15,620 bases of DNA, taken from positions 9,841 to 25,460 of the forward strand of contig PMBV01000188.1 of the NCBI GenBank assembly GCA_003153055.1, read 5' to 3'. The DNA is from Myxococcales bacterium. Its GTDB lineage: Bacteria > Myxococcota > Myxococcia > Myxococcales > Myxococcaceae. Positions 7,697 through 14,258 of the stretch are shown one piece after another. The position numbers and the translations under genes were made by a program. How positions within the stretch are numbered: the first letter of the stretch is position 1; every line of letters starts with the position of its first letter. The notes under the pieces are model-generated. The model did no database searches. It was not told the DNA's origin and saw only the letters and a program-made list of their open reading frames with translations.

Positions 7697-9070
7697 TCAG
7701 CCGCGGGCGAGCTCGAGCCCCAGCTGGCCCTCGAGCTTGAGGCCCAGCAGTTGCCCGACGATCCGTTCGGCTTCGTGCTCGGTCAAGAGGTTGCGAAAGC
7801 TCGGCCCATCGGCCAGCTCGGCCTCGAGGACAGCCCCGCGAGCCCGCCAGAGCACCAGGAGGCCGTCGACCAAGAGGGGGACGATCGCCTTGATGGGCCA
7901 CACGGTGGGAAGTCGCTGGAGGTGCTGGAGGAAGGCATCCGCCGCGGGCCTCGTGTCGCCGTCGACCCCTTCCTCGGCGAAGAAGAGCTCCGCGGGGAGG
8001 AGCGGATCGTCAGTGGAGTCGTCGAAGAGGTAGCCGAAGCGGGAGGGAATGCGCCGGCAGAAGATGTGGAGCAACACCACCGCGTCGTCGGGACTGGGCC
8101 GGGCGAGGTGCAAGATGCGACGGCCACCCGGCAGGCTGCGCACCATGAGGCGGAGCTGGGGTTTGACGAGCGTGGCGCGCCGGCCGACGCGGGCTGACAG
8201 CTCGGCACGAATGGCCTCGCTGGCCTGGGCCACGGCGAGCTCGGCTTGCTCCCGTTGACGGAGGAGCTCGGCCCGCGCCCCCGACAGCGTCGCCTCGGCG
8301 CTGGTGGCGACGGCGTCGGAGTCTTGGTGACGCTCCACTGCCGCCCGTACCGCCCGCAAGAGAAGTACCCCCTGCTCCTCGATGCGCCGCAGCTCTGCCT
8401 CGATGGCCCTCATGGCGCGACGCTGCTCGCCCCGGAGTGCCTCCCAGGCAGTGAAGCTCGGCTCGAGGGCCTCTGCTGAGCGGGCCAGCGCGACGGCCGA
8501 GTGAGCCGCCGCCTGCATGTCGAAGATCGCCGGCGGCAGGACCATGATCGCCTCGTCGTCTCCCAGCAACGGCGGCGTCGCGTGGGCGTCGTTTGCATCG
8601 GCTGGCGCGCTCATCGGAGGCGTGGCGTCGGGAGGTCGAGGTTCGGGCTCGGGCGGCGGCAGCGCTGGGGGAGCCTCCGAGAGGTGGTGCGGAGTCGCCC
8701 CAGGAGGCGTGAGGAAGACCGGTTGTGTTGGACCCGGGGGCGGCGTCGCGTCGGGGTCGAGACCTTCGATGGGGAGTGCTGGTCGTGCCATGACCGGTGG
8801 TGGAGTGGCTCCGGCCGCGGGTATGGCCGCGGCTTCCATCGGCGGCGTGGCGTCAGGCGAGGGGAAGTCGGAGGCCATGGCGCTCCGGCGTGCCTTGCGG
8901 ACCGTCGACATCGCCAACGGCTGAGCGGCCGGAGGCTTCGCGGCTCGCTTCGTCGCGGGTTGGGCCTGCTTCTTTCGCTGCCCCTTGGCCGCGGCCTTGG
9001 CCGGTGAGCCCTTGGCTGGCTTCCCCCGGCCGTGGCTCGCCGACCTCTTCGACTTGCGCCCAGGAGCCAT
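7697..9070 (-). CDS. Unknown protein: H1-like tail, ATPP repeats, coiled coil
   Basis: I do not recognise a family for this 457-residue protein. Four parts are visible. Residues 1-64 are rich in Lys, Arg, Ala and Pro, like histone H1-type tails (AKGSPAKAAAKG). Residues 65-168 are Pro-rich and contain six ATPP/ATPH repeats. Residues about 180-300 are Ala/Glu/Arg-rich helices with coiled-coil character (EQRRAMRAIEAELRRIEEQG). Residues about 305-457 look like a compact alpha/beta domain (GGRRILHLARPSPDD, GYLFDD, VDGLLVLWRARG). It has no signal peptide or membrane helix, so it should be cytoplasmic. It is the last gene of the small membrane protein operon, and its ATG overlaps the stop of the YtxH-like gene (TAATG), which implies coupled translation. 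Its role could be to bind DNA, RNA or another polyanion near the membrane; this is a guess from the tail. Confidence 0.85.
   Translation of the reverse strand: MAPGRKSKRSASHGRGKPAKGSPAKAAAKGQRKKQAQPATKRAAKPPAAQPLAMSTVRKARRSAMASDFPSPDATPPMEAAAIPAAGATPPPVMARPALPIEGLDPDATPPPGPTQPVFLTPPGATPHHLSEAPPALPPPEPEPRPPDATPPMSAPADANDAHATPPLLGDDEAIMVLPPAIFDMQAAAHSAVALARSAEALEPSFTAWEALRGEQRRAMRAIEAELRRIEEQGVLLLRAVRAAVERHQDSDAVATSAEATLSGARAELLRQREQAELAVAQASEAIRAELSARVGRRATLVKPQLRLMVRSLPGGRRILHLARPSPDDAVVLLHIFCRRIPSRFGYLFDDSTDDPLLPAELFFAEEGVDGDTRPAADAFLQHLQRLPTVWPIKAIVPLLVDGLLVLWRARGAVLEAELADGPSFRNLLTEHEAERIVGQLLGLKLEGQLGLELARG
8570..8854 (-). repeat. Six irregular ATPP repeats inside the 457-residue protein
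   Basis: The coding sequence contains six copies of a five-residue unit at residues 73 (DATPP), 87 (GATPP), 107 (DATPP), 124 (GATPH), 148 (DATPP) and 163 (HATPP), spaced 14-24 residues apart in Pro/Ala-rich sequence. On the plus strand the units appear as GGCGTGGCGTC-like and GGCGTCGCGT-like words. The irregular spacing argues against simple slippage and for a kept linear motif. Confidence 0.7.
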
Positions 9071-9345
9071 TAGCCCACGCGCGGCGGTTCGGCGGAGGCG
9101 ACCGACCCATCGGACCGCGCCGCCTCACCACGGGCCAGGCGCTCGCGGAGATCATCTCGCAGCTCCCTGCCCGCCTTGGGAGCCAGCATCAGCCCCAGCC
9201 CGACACCGACCAAGACCCCGGCGCCGAAGATCGCGAGGGCCGGCACGAGGCGGTCGCCCGCCGATCTGCGCGCCTCGAGCCCGATGAGATCGAGCAGATC
9301 ATCTCGATCGACGTCTGGCAGTCGCCTCTTGAGCGTTCTCCACAT
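9070..9345 (-). CDS. YtxH-like single-pass membrane protein
   Basis: This 91-residue protein has a charged N-terminal region (1-32), one Gly-rich membrane helix (about 33-54) and, directly after it, LAPKAGRELR (54-63). That matches the YtxH-family layout of a glycine-rich helix followed by an AP-x-x-G-x-x-x-R segment. An acidic and basic cytoplasmic tail follows. The function of YtxH proteins is poorly known; in Bacillus they belong to the general stress regulon. The ATG at 9345 is chosen over the GTG at 9348 because a full Shine-Dalgarno sequence lies five bases in front of it. The stop overlaps the ATG of the 457-residue gene by one base. It is the fifth gene in the operon. Confidence 0.75.
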   Translation of the reverse strand: MWRTLKRRLPDVDRDDLLDLIGLEARRSAGDRLVPALAIFGAGVLVGVGLGLMLAPKAGRELRDDLRERLARGEAARSDGSVASAEPPRVG

Positions 9346-9350
9346 CACCG

Positions 9351-9358
9351 CCTCCTTT
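9351..9358 (-). promoter_or_regulatory. Consensus ribosome binding site of the YtxH-like gene
   Basis: AAAGGAGG on the minus strand ends five bases before ATG 9345 and only two before GTG 9348, which decides the start in favour of the ATG. It is the strongest ribosome binding site in this operon, so this protein and the gene coupled to it may be made at higher levels than the weakly initiated upstream gene. Confidence 0.7.
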
Positions 9359-9367
9359 CATCGCGAG

Positions 9368-9691
9368 TCACTTCGGTTCAGGCTTCTTGGTACTCGCCAA
9401 CAGGCCGTCGAGGGCAGCTTCCGCCACCTCGAGGATCTTGTCTTGTACGACCGGTACCTTGGCCAGCTTGAGGCCCAGGCGCATCAGTCGCGCAGTGGTG
9501 GGCGTGAAGAGGCCTCCGCCGAGCACGTAGCCCACGCCCAGCGCCGCGCCGATCATGGCGTAGGGGCTCTTCTCGACCTGCTCGCTGAGGCCCACCGCGG
9601 CCGCCGCGCTATTGAGGGCGTCGTTGACGTCCTTGGCGAGACCGAGGCCCTTTTCGGCCAGCGGGGCGCGCCGTCTGTCGTCGCTACTCAT
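9368..9691 (-). CDS. Small protein with one glycine-rich membrane helix, unknown
   Basis: I do not recognise a named family for this 107-residue protein. A basic N terminus and an Ala-rich helix (about 14-40) lead into a Gly-rich hydrophobic segment (about 44-62, MIGAALGVGYVLGGGLF) that should form one membrane helix. An amphipathic Lys/Leu helix (about 66-98) and a short basic tail follow. The layout resembles DUF883/YtxH-type stress proteins but lacks their defining end motifs. Its ATG lies inside the previous gene, with an 8-bp overlap and a weak ribosome binding site, so translation is probably coupled to the YqjD-like gene upstream. Confidence 0.7.
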   Translation of the reverse strand: MSSDDRRRAPLAEKGLGLAKDVNDALNSAAAAVGLSEQVEKSPYAMIGAALGVGYVLGGGLFTPTTARLMRLGLKLAKVPVVQDKILEVAEAALDGLLASTKKPEPK

Positions 9692-9905
9692 CGCGGGAGG
9701 CCCACCGCCCGATGACGAACCCGAGCACCGCGGCGCCGAGGAGACAGGAGCCGGGGTTCTCTTTGATGAAGCCCTTCACCTGCTCATTGGCCTCCCGCAG
9801 CCGTGCCTGGGCCTCCTCGAGCTTGGGGCCCAGGCGCTCCGAGAGCTCCTTGAACGGCTCGCCGGCCTCGTGCTCCGGGGGTGATGACTGGGGAGTGCCT
9901 TCCAT
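9684..9905 (-). CDS. DUF883/YqjD-ElaB-like tail-anchored membrane protein
   Basis: This 73-residue protein has an acidic N terminus (1-17), a charged amphipathic helix (18-45, KELSERLGPKLEEAQARLRE) and a C-terminal membrane helix after ENPG (about 49-66, GSCLLGAAVLGFVIGRWASR). DUF883 proteins such as E. coli YqjD and ElaB have this order, with a short ENP motif before a Gly-rich terminal helix ending in Arg; YqjD binds ribosomes at the inner membrane in stationary phase. It is shorter than YqjD (about 101 residues). ATG 9905 follows AAAGGAAGGG; upstream in-frame starts have nothing comparable. The stop overlaps the next gene by 8 bp. The family call rests on architecture and on the YqjE-like neighbour. 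Confidence 0.65.
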   Translation of the reverse strand: MEGTPQSSPPEHEAGEPFKELSERLGPKLEEAQARLREANEQVKGFIKENPGSCLLGAAVLGFVIGRWASRDE

Positions 9906-9927
9906 TCGGTAGCCCTTCCTTTCGTCC

Positions 9928-10164
9928 TCAACGTCTCCGTAGCAGACGAGCGAGGCCATACCCCACGAGAAACGCACCACCGAGCGCCAGGCCCGGCCGG
10001 GTACGCACCAGCGCCCTGAGTCGATTGAGGGAGGACGCGGCTCCCTCGAACGACTCGAGGCTCTGGGCCAAGTGTTCGCGGGCGACGAGGAGATCGCGCC
10101 GGGCCGACTCGGTCGAGTCGGGCGTCGTCGCGGGCTGGGGAGCTGGAACCAGGCTGCTCGTCAC
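9928..10164 (-). CDS. Small YqjK-like membrane protein
   Basis: This 78-residue protein has a disordered Pro/Thr-rich N terminus (1-18), a charged helix (19-50, with RRDLLVAREHLAQSLESFEG) and a C-terminal hydrophobic helix after RTRPG (about 57-72), ending in RLLRRR. The layout and the place directly after a YqjE/holin-3_6-type gene recall YqjK of the enterobacterial yqjDEK cluster, although sequence similarity is slight. The GTG start at 10164 overlaps the TGA of the previous gene (GTGA, four bases) and has GGAGGG upstream. A role in envelope stress would follow only from the analogy. Confidence 0.6.
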   Translation of the reverse strand: MTSSLVPAPQPATTPDSTESARRDLLVAREHLAQSLESFEGAASSLNRLRALVRTRPGLALGGAFLVGYGLARLLRRR

Positions 10165-10535
10165 GGCTTGCCCTCCGTCCTGAGCACCACCGCCGACGTC
10201 GTCTTGAGCTCGGTGAGGGTGGTGCCCATCACCTGGCGCCTTTGGAGCGCCTTGGCCGCCCAGGCGATGCCGGCCACGCCTCCGACGAGGTTCGCCAGCC
10301 CGACCAGCAGAAACGCGAGATCCGCCGACAGCACGCGCCTGAGGGCCAGCGCCAGGGCGACACAGATGAAGCCGTAGCCGACCAGAATGAGCGGGGCGAG
10401 GGCGGCGATGACGCCGACCCGGCGACCGATGAAGCGGGCGTCTTCTTCGAGCTCGAGGCGGGCCAGCCGAAGGTGCTGAGTCGTCACCTCGGTGACGCTG
10501 GTCAACAGCTCGCGCATCTGGGTGAACACGGCCAT
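10161..10535 (-). CDS. Phage holin 3_6 superfamily (YqjE-like) membrane protein
   Basis: This 124-residue protein has an N-terminal amphipathic helix with the family's charged segment (HLRLARLELEEDARFIGRR, 21-39), two membrane helices (about 42-65 and 72-94) and a basic C-terminal tail. This is the layout of the DUF1469/holin-3_6 family (PF07332), which includes E. coli YqjE. Despite the family name these are chromosomal membrane proteins with no shown role in lysis, and no phage genes lie nearby. It is the first gene of the six-gene operon. The ATG at 10535 has a weak ribosome binding site. The 65-bp gap upstream has no convincing promoter, only a poor TTGGTT/TAGTCT pair. It should reside in the inner membrane with both ends in the cytoplasm. 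Confidence 0.8.
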   Translation of the reverse strand: MAVFTQMRELLTSVTEVTTQHLRLARLELEEDARFIGRRVGVIAALAPLILVGYGFICVALALALRRVLSADLAFLLVGLANLVGGVAGIAWAAKALQRRQVMGTTLTELKTTSAVVLRTEGKP

Positions 10536-10559
10536 GGACGAGGGAGACTACTCGATGAG

Positions 10560-10591
10560 GCGCCAGAACCAACCGTGGAGGTCTGGGGCGC
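10560..10591 (-). terminator. Possible hairpin between lipoprotein gene and yqjE-like operon
   Basis: An imperfect stem pairs 10560-10570 with 10580-10591, giving about ten pairs with one- and two-base bulges around a 9-base loop. It starts ten bases past the lipoprotein stop on the minus strand. No U run follows. It could weaken read-through into the next operon or be part of that operon's leader. Confidence 0.3.
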
Positions 10592-10600
10592 TCGAAGTCG

Positions 10601-11788
10601 TCACGGGTTGCAGGTATGGCTCGAGTAGAGCGGCCACTGGTTCGCGTAGAGCGGCGCGTCGATGCCATAGAACGGAAGGCTGACGTAGCCGTTGATTCCC
10701 ACCGCGGCGCTGATGCCGACGTCGACGCACTGCTGGGCGGCGGTCACGCTCCCGAGTGCGCTGACCTCGACGCCGACCCGGGCATACATGCCCGCGATGT
10801 CGTACTGGAGCACGAGCAGGCTCAGCCGGGGCCGGAGGGAGGCGCCCAGAGTGACAGCGCCGGTCACCGTCGGGACGGCCGCCGAGAAGTGCGAGGTCAC
10901 CGTCGAGGCGGGCGTTACGGTCGAGCCCTGGGCCACCAGCCCGGCGTCGAGGGAGACTGATTCGGTGAAGGTCACCACCGCATGGGCCTCACCGCTCGCA
11001 GTGATGACGAGGTCGATGCGCCCTCCGATGGCGACCATGTTGAAGGTGTAGGGGATCGACACCTGGAAGGTGGCCAGGGGCACGACGTAGCTCGCATCGA
11101 CGTGTGCCGCGGGCAGGTCCAGCGTCAGGTCGCTGGCCTCGCCGGCGTGGAAGCCGAGCTTCGCCGTGGGGGCAGCGTTCGGGTTCGAAGTGACATCGAA
11201 GGTGATGGTCGGCGTATCGAGCGTCACCGTCCCGTTGGCGATGATGCGCACCGACGCGTTCGACGCGCTCAAGTCGGCCACGACCACGTCCTTCAGAGTG
11301 AAGACGAGCGCGGAAGACGTCGACGAGACCGTGACCAGCGCGTTGCCCGCGGGGAGGACCGTCGCAGGGGTGGCGCTGGGGACCGTAAGGGTCGCGGCAC
11401 CCTCGGTGCGGACGTCGGAGGCACCGATGGTCGCCTCGCCACGCAGGCTGATGGCGTCGAACACGTCGGAGAAGCTCGGTTCCTCGGTCGCCACTTCCAC
11501 GCCGTCGGCAAGGTCAGTGAGGGACGTGGCACGGTATGCGTGGCTGCCGGCGATGAAGACTTGCCCCGGAGCGAGGTCGAGGGCGGAGCGCCTCACCGGG
11601 ACTACCAGCCGCTGACCCGAGACTGCCACGGCGGTGGCTTCTGGCAGAACAGTCACCCCGGGTTTGAGCAACAGGCCCGATGCCTTCATGGCTTCGGCTG
11701 TGGCGGTTGACGACGGGGCGGTGGTGTCTCCACACGCGGCGAGCACCACAAGTATGATGACGGCAGACGACAGGCGTTCAGAGGACAA
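10601..11788 (-). CDS. Large predicted lipoprotein, beta-rich, unknown function
   Basis: This 395-residue secreted protein has a lipobox ending at Cys19 (LVVLAAC), followed by Gly-Asp. Its TTG start (11788) is chosen because GGAG lies seven bases upstream and a clean signal peptide follows; the frame is open further upstream but has no better start. After a Ser/Thr/Ala linker comes a module (about 40-120) with the pattern PGQVFIAG, RATSLTDLADG and TEEPSFSDVFDAISLRGEA. I remember this kind of segment from N termini of other secreted bacterial proteins: a short strand-rich unit, then T-x-x-A/P-S-x-x-D-x-x. The remainder is Val/Thr/Ser-rich, as in beta-sheet proteins. Two Cys near the C terminus could form a disulfide. 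No enzyme motif is visible. It may be a surface or periplasmic structural protein. Confidence 0.75.
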   Translation of the reverse strand: MSSERLSSAVIILVVLAACGDTTAPSSTATAEAMKASGLLLKPGVTVLPEATAVAVSGQRLVVPVRRSALDLAPGQVFIAGSHAYRATSLTDLADGVEVATEEPSFSDVFDAISLRGEATIGASDVRTEGAATLTVPSATPATVLPAGNALVTVSSTSSALVFTLKDVVVADLSASNASVRIIANGTVTLDTPTITFDVTSNPNAAPTAKLGFHAGEASDLTLDLPAAHVDASYVVPLATFQVSIPYTFNMVAIGGRIDLVITASGEAHAVVTFTESVSLDAGLVAQGSTVTPASTVTSHFSAAVPTVTGAVTLGASLRPRLSLLVLQYDIAGMYARVGVEVSALGSVTAAQQCVDVGISAAVGINGYVSLPFYGIDAPLYANQWPLYSSHTCNP

Positions 11789-12146
11789 GGCAGTACTCCG
11801 TTCGAGATGGATGATCTGAGAGTGAGCAACGCAGCGCCTATCGAGGACCACCACGCCGAGAACCCAGCCGCTTGCCCACGTGCAGAACTGTGCCTCGTTC
11901 AGCCCGGGTGGCGCAAGAAAACATGACGTAACGACCAGATATTGCAACAACAAGGCGCGCTCGTTTCAAATCGCTCGGCTGCTCAGAACAGAGAGGCCTC
12001 CGCTGGTTCCGCGGACAGAGCCACCGGTCTCCCCCGAGCCCACCCGCGCCGGAGCTCGTCCCCGGGAGGTGGGGCCGATTTGCCGCGCCGGCGTGACCGA
12101 GGCGTAACAAGTTGGTGAACTCGCTCCACGACAATCCAGGGTGTGA
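11789..12146. other. 358-bp gene-free divergent regulatory region
   Basis: This stretch separates the divergent lipoprotein and Nudix genes. Short frames crossing it lack coding character and good ribosome binding sites. It is less GC-rich than its surroundings at about 11915-11970, where the only plausible promoter lies. A start-proximal AGGG (12137-12140) serves the Nudix gene. I see no RNA gene, long repeat or known riboswitch in it. Confidence 0.6.
11941..11969 (-). promoter_or_regulatory. Candidate promoter of the large lipoprotein gene
   Basis: TTGAAA (11964-11969, minus strand) is followed after exactly 17 bp by TGCAAT (11941-11946), within the local AT-rich patch. It matches the sigma70 boxes at five of six and four of six positions. 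It would give a leader of about 145 bases before the TTG start. Confidence 0.35.
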
Positions 12147-12866
12147 TTGAGTTTCTCCGTGCCAGTCGTTCGCGCCGCGGGTGGTTTGCTTTGGCGGTCG
12201 AGCCCTGCCGGGCGGCTCATCGCGATCATTCATCGCCCGCGCCGAGACGACTGGAGCCTCCCCAAGGGCAAGCTCACCGGGAGCGAGGGATGGGAGGAGG
12301 CGGCACTCCGCGAGGTCGAAGAGGAGACCGGGTGCCGTGCGCGCATCACCGGGTTCGCCGGAGCCACCAACTCCCGCTCGCGCCGCGGCCCCAAGCTCGT
12401 CCTCTACTGGCATATGGCGCTCGTACGTGAGAGCCAGCTCGCCGCGGGAGGCGAGGTTGACGGGCTCAAGTGGGTGACCCCGTCGGGGGCGCTCAAGTGG
12501 CTCGATCACGAGTCGGATCGGCGACTCGTGGCTCGCGCACTGCGCGGCAGCCGCATCGGCGCTCGGGCAGGCGGCGACCCGGCCATTGCCAGGGTGCGCG
12601 CCGAGCTCCTCCGACTGAGCCTCAGAGCCTCGGTGGATGGAACAAGCATTGGGTCTGCGCTGGAGCTCCTGGACGAAGCTGAAGAGCTCGCCGCCACCGC
12701 CGACCCGAGTGGGCTCCGAGCGATGCTCCTCGCAGCCCGCTGGCTTGGGCTCCACGGGTTGGCGGCCCACGAGCGAGAGCAAGAGGTCGCCCAGCTCAGG
12801 GCCGAGGTTCGCCGTCTCGCCCTCGACCCACGCCGCGGGTCAGCCAGTCAACCCGGAGTCGCCTAG
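12147..12866 (+). CDS. MutT1-like Nudix hydrolase with helical C-terminal extension
   Basis: Nudix enzymes cleave nucleoside diphosphates linked to another group, often oxidised nucleotides or dinucleoside polyphosphates. This 239-residue protein has a complete Nudix box at 41-63 (G-x5-E-x7-REV-x-EE-x-GC). Before it come RAAGGLLWR (9-17) and HRPRRDDWSLPKGK (29-42), segments typical of the MutT1/diadenosine polyphosphatase type. The Nudix fold should end near residue 135. In mycobacterial MutT1 an RHG phosphatase domain follows, but here there is a roughly 100-residue helical tail with ELLDEAEELA and a final charged coiled coil. The start is TTG 12147, with AGGG six bases upstream; GTG 12159 is the alternative. 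It stands alone on the plus strand. Its substrate cannot be told from the sequence. Confidence 0.85.
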   Translation: MSFSVPVVRAAGGLLWRSSPAGRLIAIIHRPRRDDWSLPKGKLTGSEGWEEAALREVEEETGCRARITGFAGATNSRSRRGPKLVLYWHMALVRESQLAAGGEVDGLKWVTPSGALKWLDHESDRRLVARALRGSRIGARAGGDPAIARVRAELLRLSLRASVDGTSIGSALELLDEAEELAATADPSGLRAMLLAARWLGLHGLAAHEREQEVAQLRAEVRRLALDPRRGSASQPGVA

Positions 12867-12883
12867 CCTGAAGTCGTCGAACG

Positions 12884-13093
12884 CTACGGCCCAGAGCAGA
12901 TGGCTGGCAGCGACACGAACTGCCCCAAGCTCGCATAGCTATCGAAGCGCTGAGCTCCGTAGGGCTTGCCGGCGTCCGTGCCGAAGCGGAAGGACTCCCC
13001 GACGCCCGACGCCTGGGCATCGGTCTCGGTGTTGCCGATGCCTCGGCGATCGGATCGCCGCCCCGCACCAGAACCAGCCGTTTGAGGTCCGGC
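12884..13093 (-). pseudogene. Coding-like remnant after the acyl-CoA dehydrogenase stop
   Basis: The minus strand stays open for 69 codons from the dehydrogenase stop to a TAG at 12884-12886, in the same frame as that gene. From about 13040 down, the third codon positions are mostly G or C and the predicted peptide looks like real protein (GESFRFGTDAGKPYGAQRF, ending SLPAICSGP). There is no start codon or ribosome binding site. It could be the 3' remnant of a lost gene, or chance. The plus strand of this 227-bp gap shows nothing. Confidence 0.3.
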
Positions 13094-14239
13094 TCAGTCG
13101 AGCGCCTTGAGCGTCTCCCGCGCGATGACGACGCGCTGGATCTCACTGGTGCCCTCGTAGATGGTCTGCACCCGGGCGTCTCGAAGGTAGCGCTCCACGG
13201 GGAAATCGTCGACGTAGCCGTACCCGCCGTGAATCTGCACGGCTCGATCGCACACCCGGTTGGACATCTCGGAGGCGAACAGCTTGGCCATCGAGGCCTC
13301 CCTGGTGAAGGGCTGCGAGGTCTCCTTGCGCCAGGCGGCCCGGAGCGTCAGCAGCTCGGCCGCGTCGAGGCTCGTCCGCATGTCGGCCAGCATGAACTGA
13401 ATGGCCTGGAAGTCGGCGATGGCGTGGCCGAACGCGAGCCGGCTCTTGGCGTAGGTGGTGGCCGCCTCGAGCGCTGCCCGGCCCACTCCGCAGGCCTGAG
13501 AGGCGATGCCGATACGGCCGCCGTCGAGCGCGACCATCGCCAGCTTGAAGCCGTCGCCTTCCTCGCCCAGCAACGCGTCGGCCCCCACCGCGCACTCCTC
13601 GAAGATGAGCGGCACGGTGTTGGAGCCGCGGAGGCCCATCTTGTCTTCGGCCTTGCCGACGATGAGCCCTGGGGTTCCCTTCTCGACCAGGAAACACGAG
13701 AGGCCGCGATTCCCCTGCCCCGAGGTGCGGGCCCACACCACGATGACGCCTGCGTAGGCGCCCGAGGTGATCCACTGCTTGGTGCCGTTGAGCACCCAGC
13801 CCTCGCCCGTTCTCACCGCGGTGGTCCGCGCGGCCCCGGGGTCCGAGCCGGCGTGCGGCTCCGACAGCGCGAAGGCCCCAGCCACCGCTTCGCCGGACAC
13901 CAACGGGGGCACGTGCTTCGACCGCTGGGCCGGGGTCCCGAAGGAGGCGATGAGCTCGGCGCACATGTTGGTGACGGCCATGCCCACCGAGGTCGAGGCG
14001 CAGGCTCGAGAGATCTCCATCATGGCCAGGGCGTAGGCCACCGCTCCGGCGCCGCTCCCCCCCAGCTCAGGCGAGACGTTGACGCCCAACAGGCCCAGGC
14101 TGCCGAGCTGCCGGTAGACCTCGGCGGGAAAGCGTTCGGTTCGATCGGTCTCGCGCGAGCGGGGCGCGATGACGTCGTTCGCCACCGCCCGCGCCGTCTG
14201 GCGAATGAGCCGCTGTGCTTCGGTCAACGAGAGGTCCAC
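13094..14239 (-). CDS. Acyl-CoA dehydrogenase, short/medium-chain type
   Basis: This complete 381-residue cytoplasmic flavoenzyme forms the trans-2,3 double bond of an acyl-CoA and passes electrons to electron transfer flavoprotein. Family segments are FALSEPHAGSD (123-133, FAD/substrate side), KQWITSG (154-160), DGGRIGIASQA (239-249), the QIHGGYGY motif (335-342) and the catalytic base Glu362 in YEGTSEIQR. Length and the Glu position fit the butyryl/medium-chain group rather than the long-chain or isovaleryl types. The start is GTG 14239, with GGAGG about eight bases upstream. It is the last gene of the operon, 19 bases after the AgmX-like gene, and resembles the dehydrogenase at 14703-15620. 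Substrate chain length cannot be set from the sequence; short straight or branched acyl-CoAs are likely. Confidence 0.93.
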   Translation of the reverse strand: MDLSLTEAQRLIRQTARAVANDVIAPRSRETDRTERFPAEVYRQLGSLGLLGVNVSPELGGSGAGAVAYALAMMEISRACASTSVGMAVTNMCAELIASFGTPAQRSKHVPPLVSGEAVAGAFALSEPHAGSDPGAARTTAVRTGEGWVLNGTKQWITSGAYAGVIVVWARTSGQGNRGLSCFLVEKGTPGLIVGKAEDKMGLRGSNTVPLIFEECAVGADALLGEEGDGFKLAMVALDGGRIGIASQACGVGRAALEAATTYAKSRLAFGHAIADFQAIQFMLADMRTSLDAAELLTLRAAWRKETSQPFTREASMAKLFASEMSNRVCDRAVQIHGGYGYVDDFPVERYLRDARVQTIYEGTSEIQRVVIARETLKALD

Positions 14240-14258
14240 CGGGGCCCTCCTCAGCGAG

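Noticed and set aside
10161..10535. Holin-like gene as a sign of a prophage
   Set aside because: The holin-3_6 family is mostly chromosomal (YqjE type); no lysin, structural, integrase or other phage genes lie near it.
11880..12107. A 75-codon plus-strand frame in the gene-free region before the Nudix gene
   Set aside because: It has no ribosome binding site, poor third-position bias and no recognisable features, and it crosses the AT-rich promoter patch.
12086..12119. A GTAACAAG word resembling the 3' end of 16S rRNA
   Set aside because: Only a few bases match; there is no surrounding rRNA sequence or structure.
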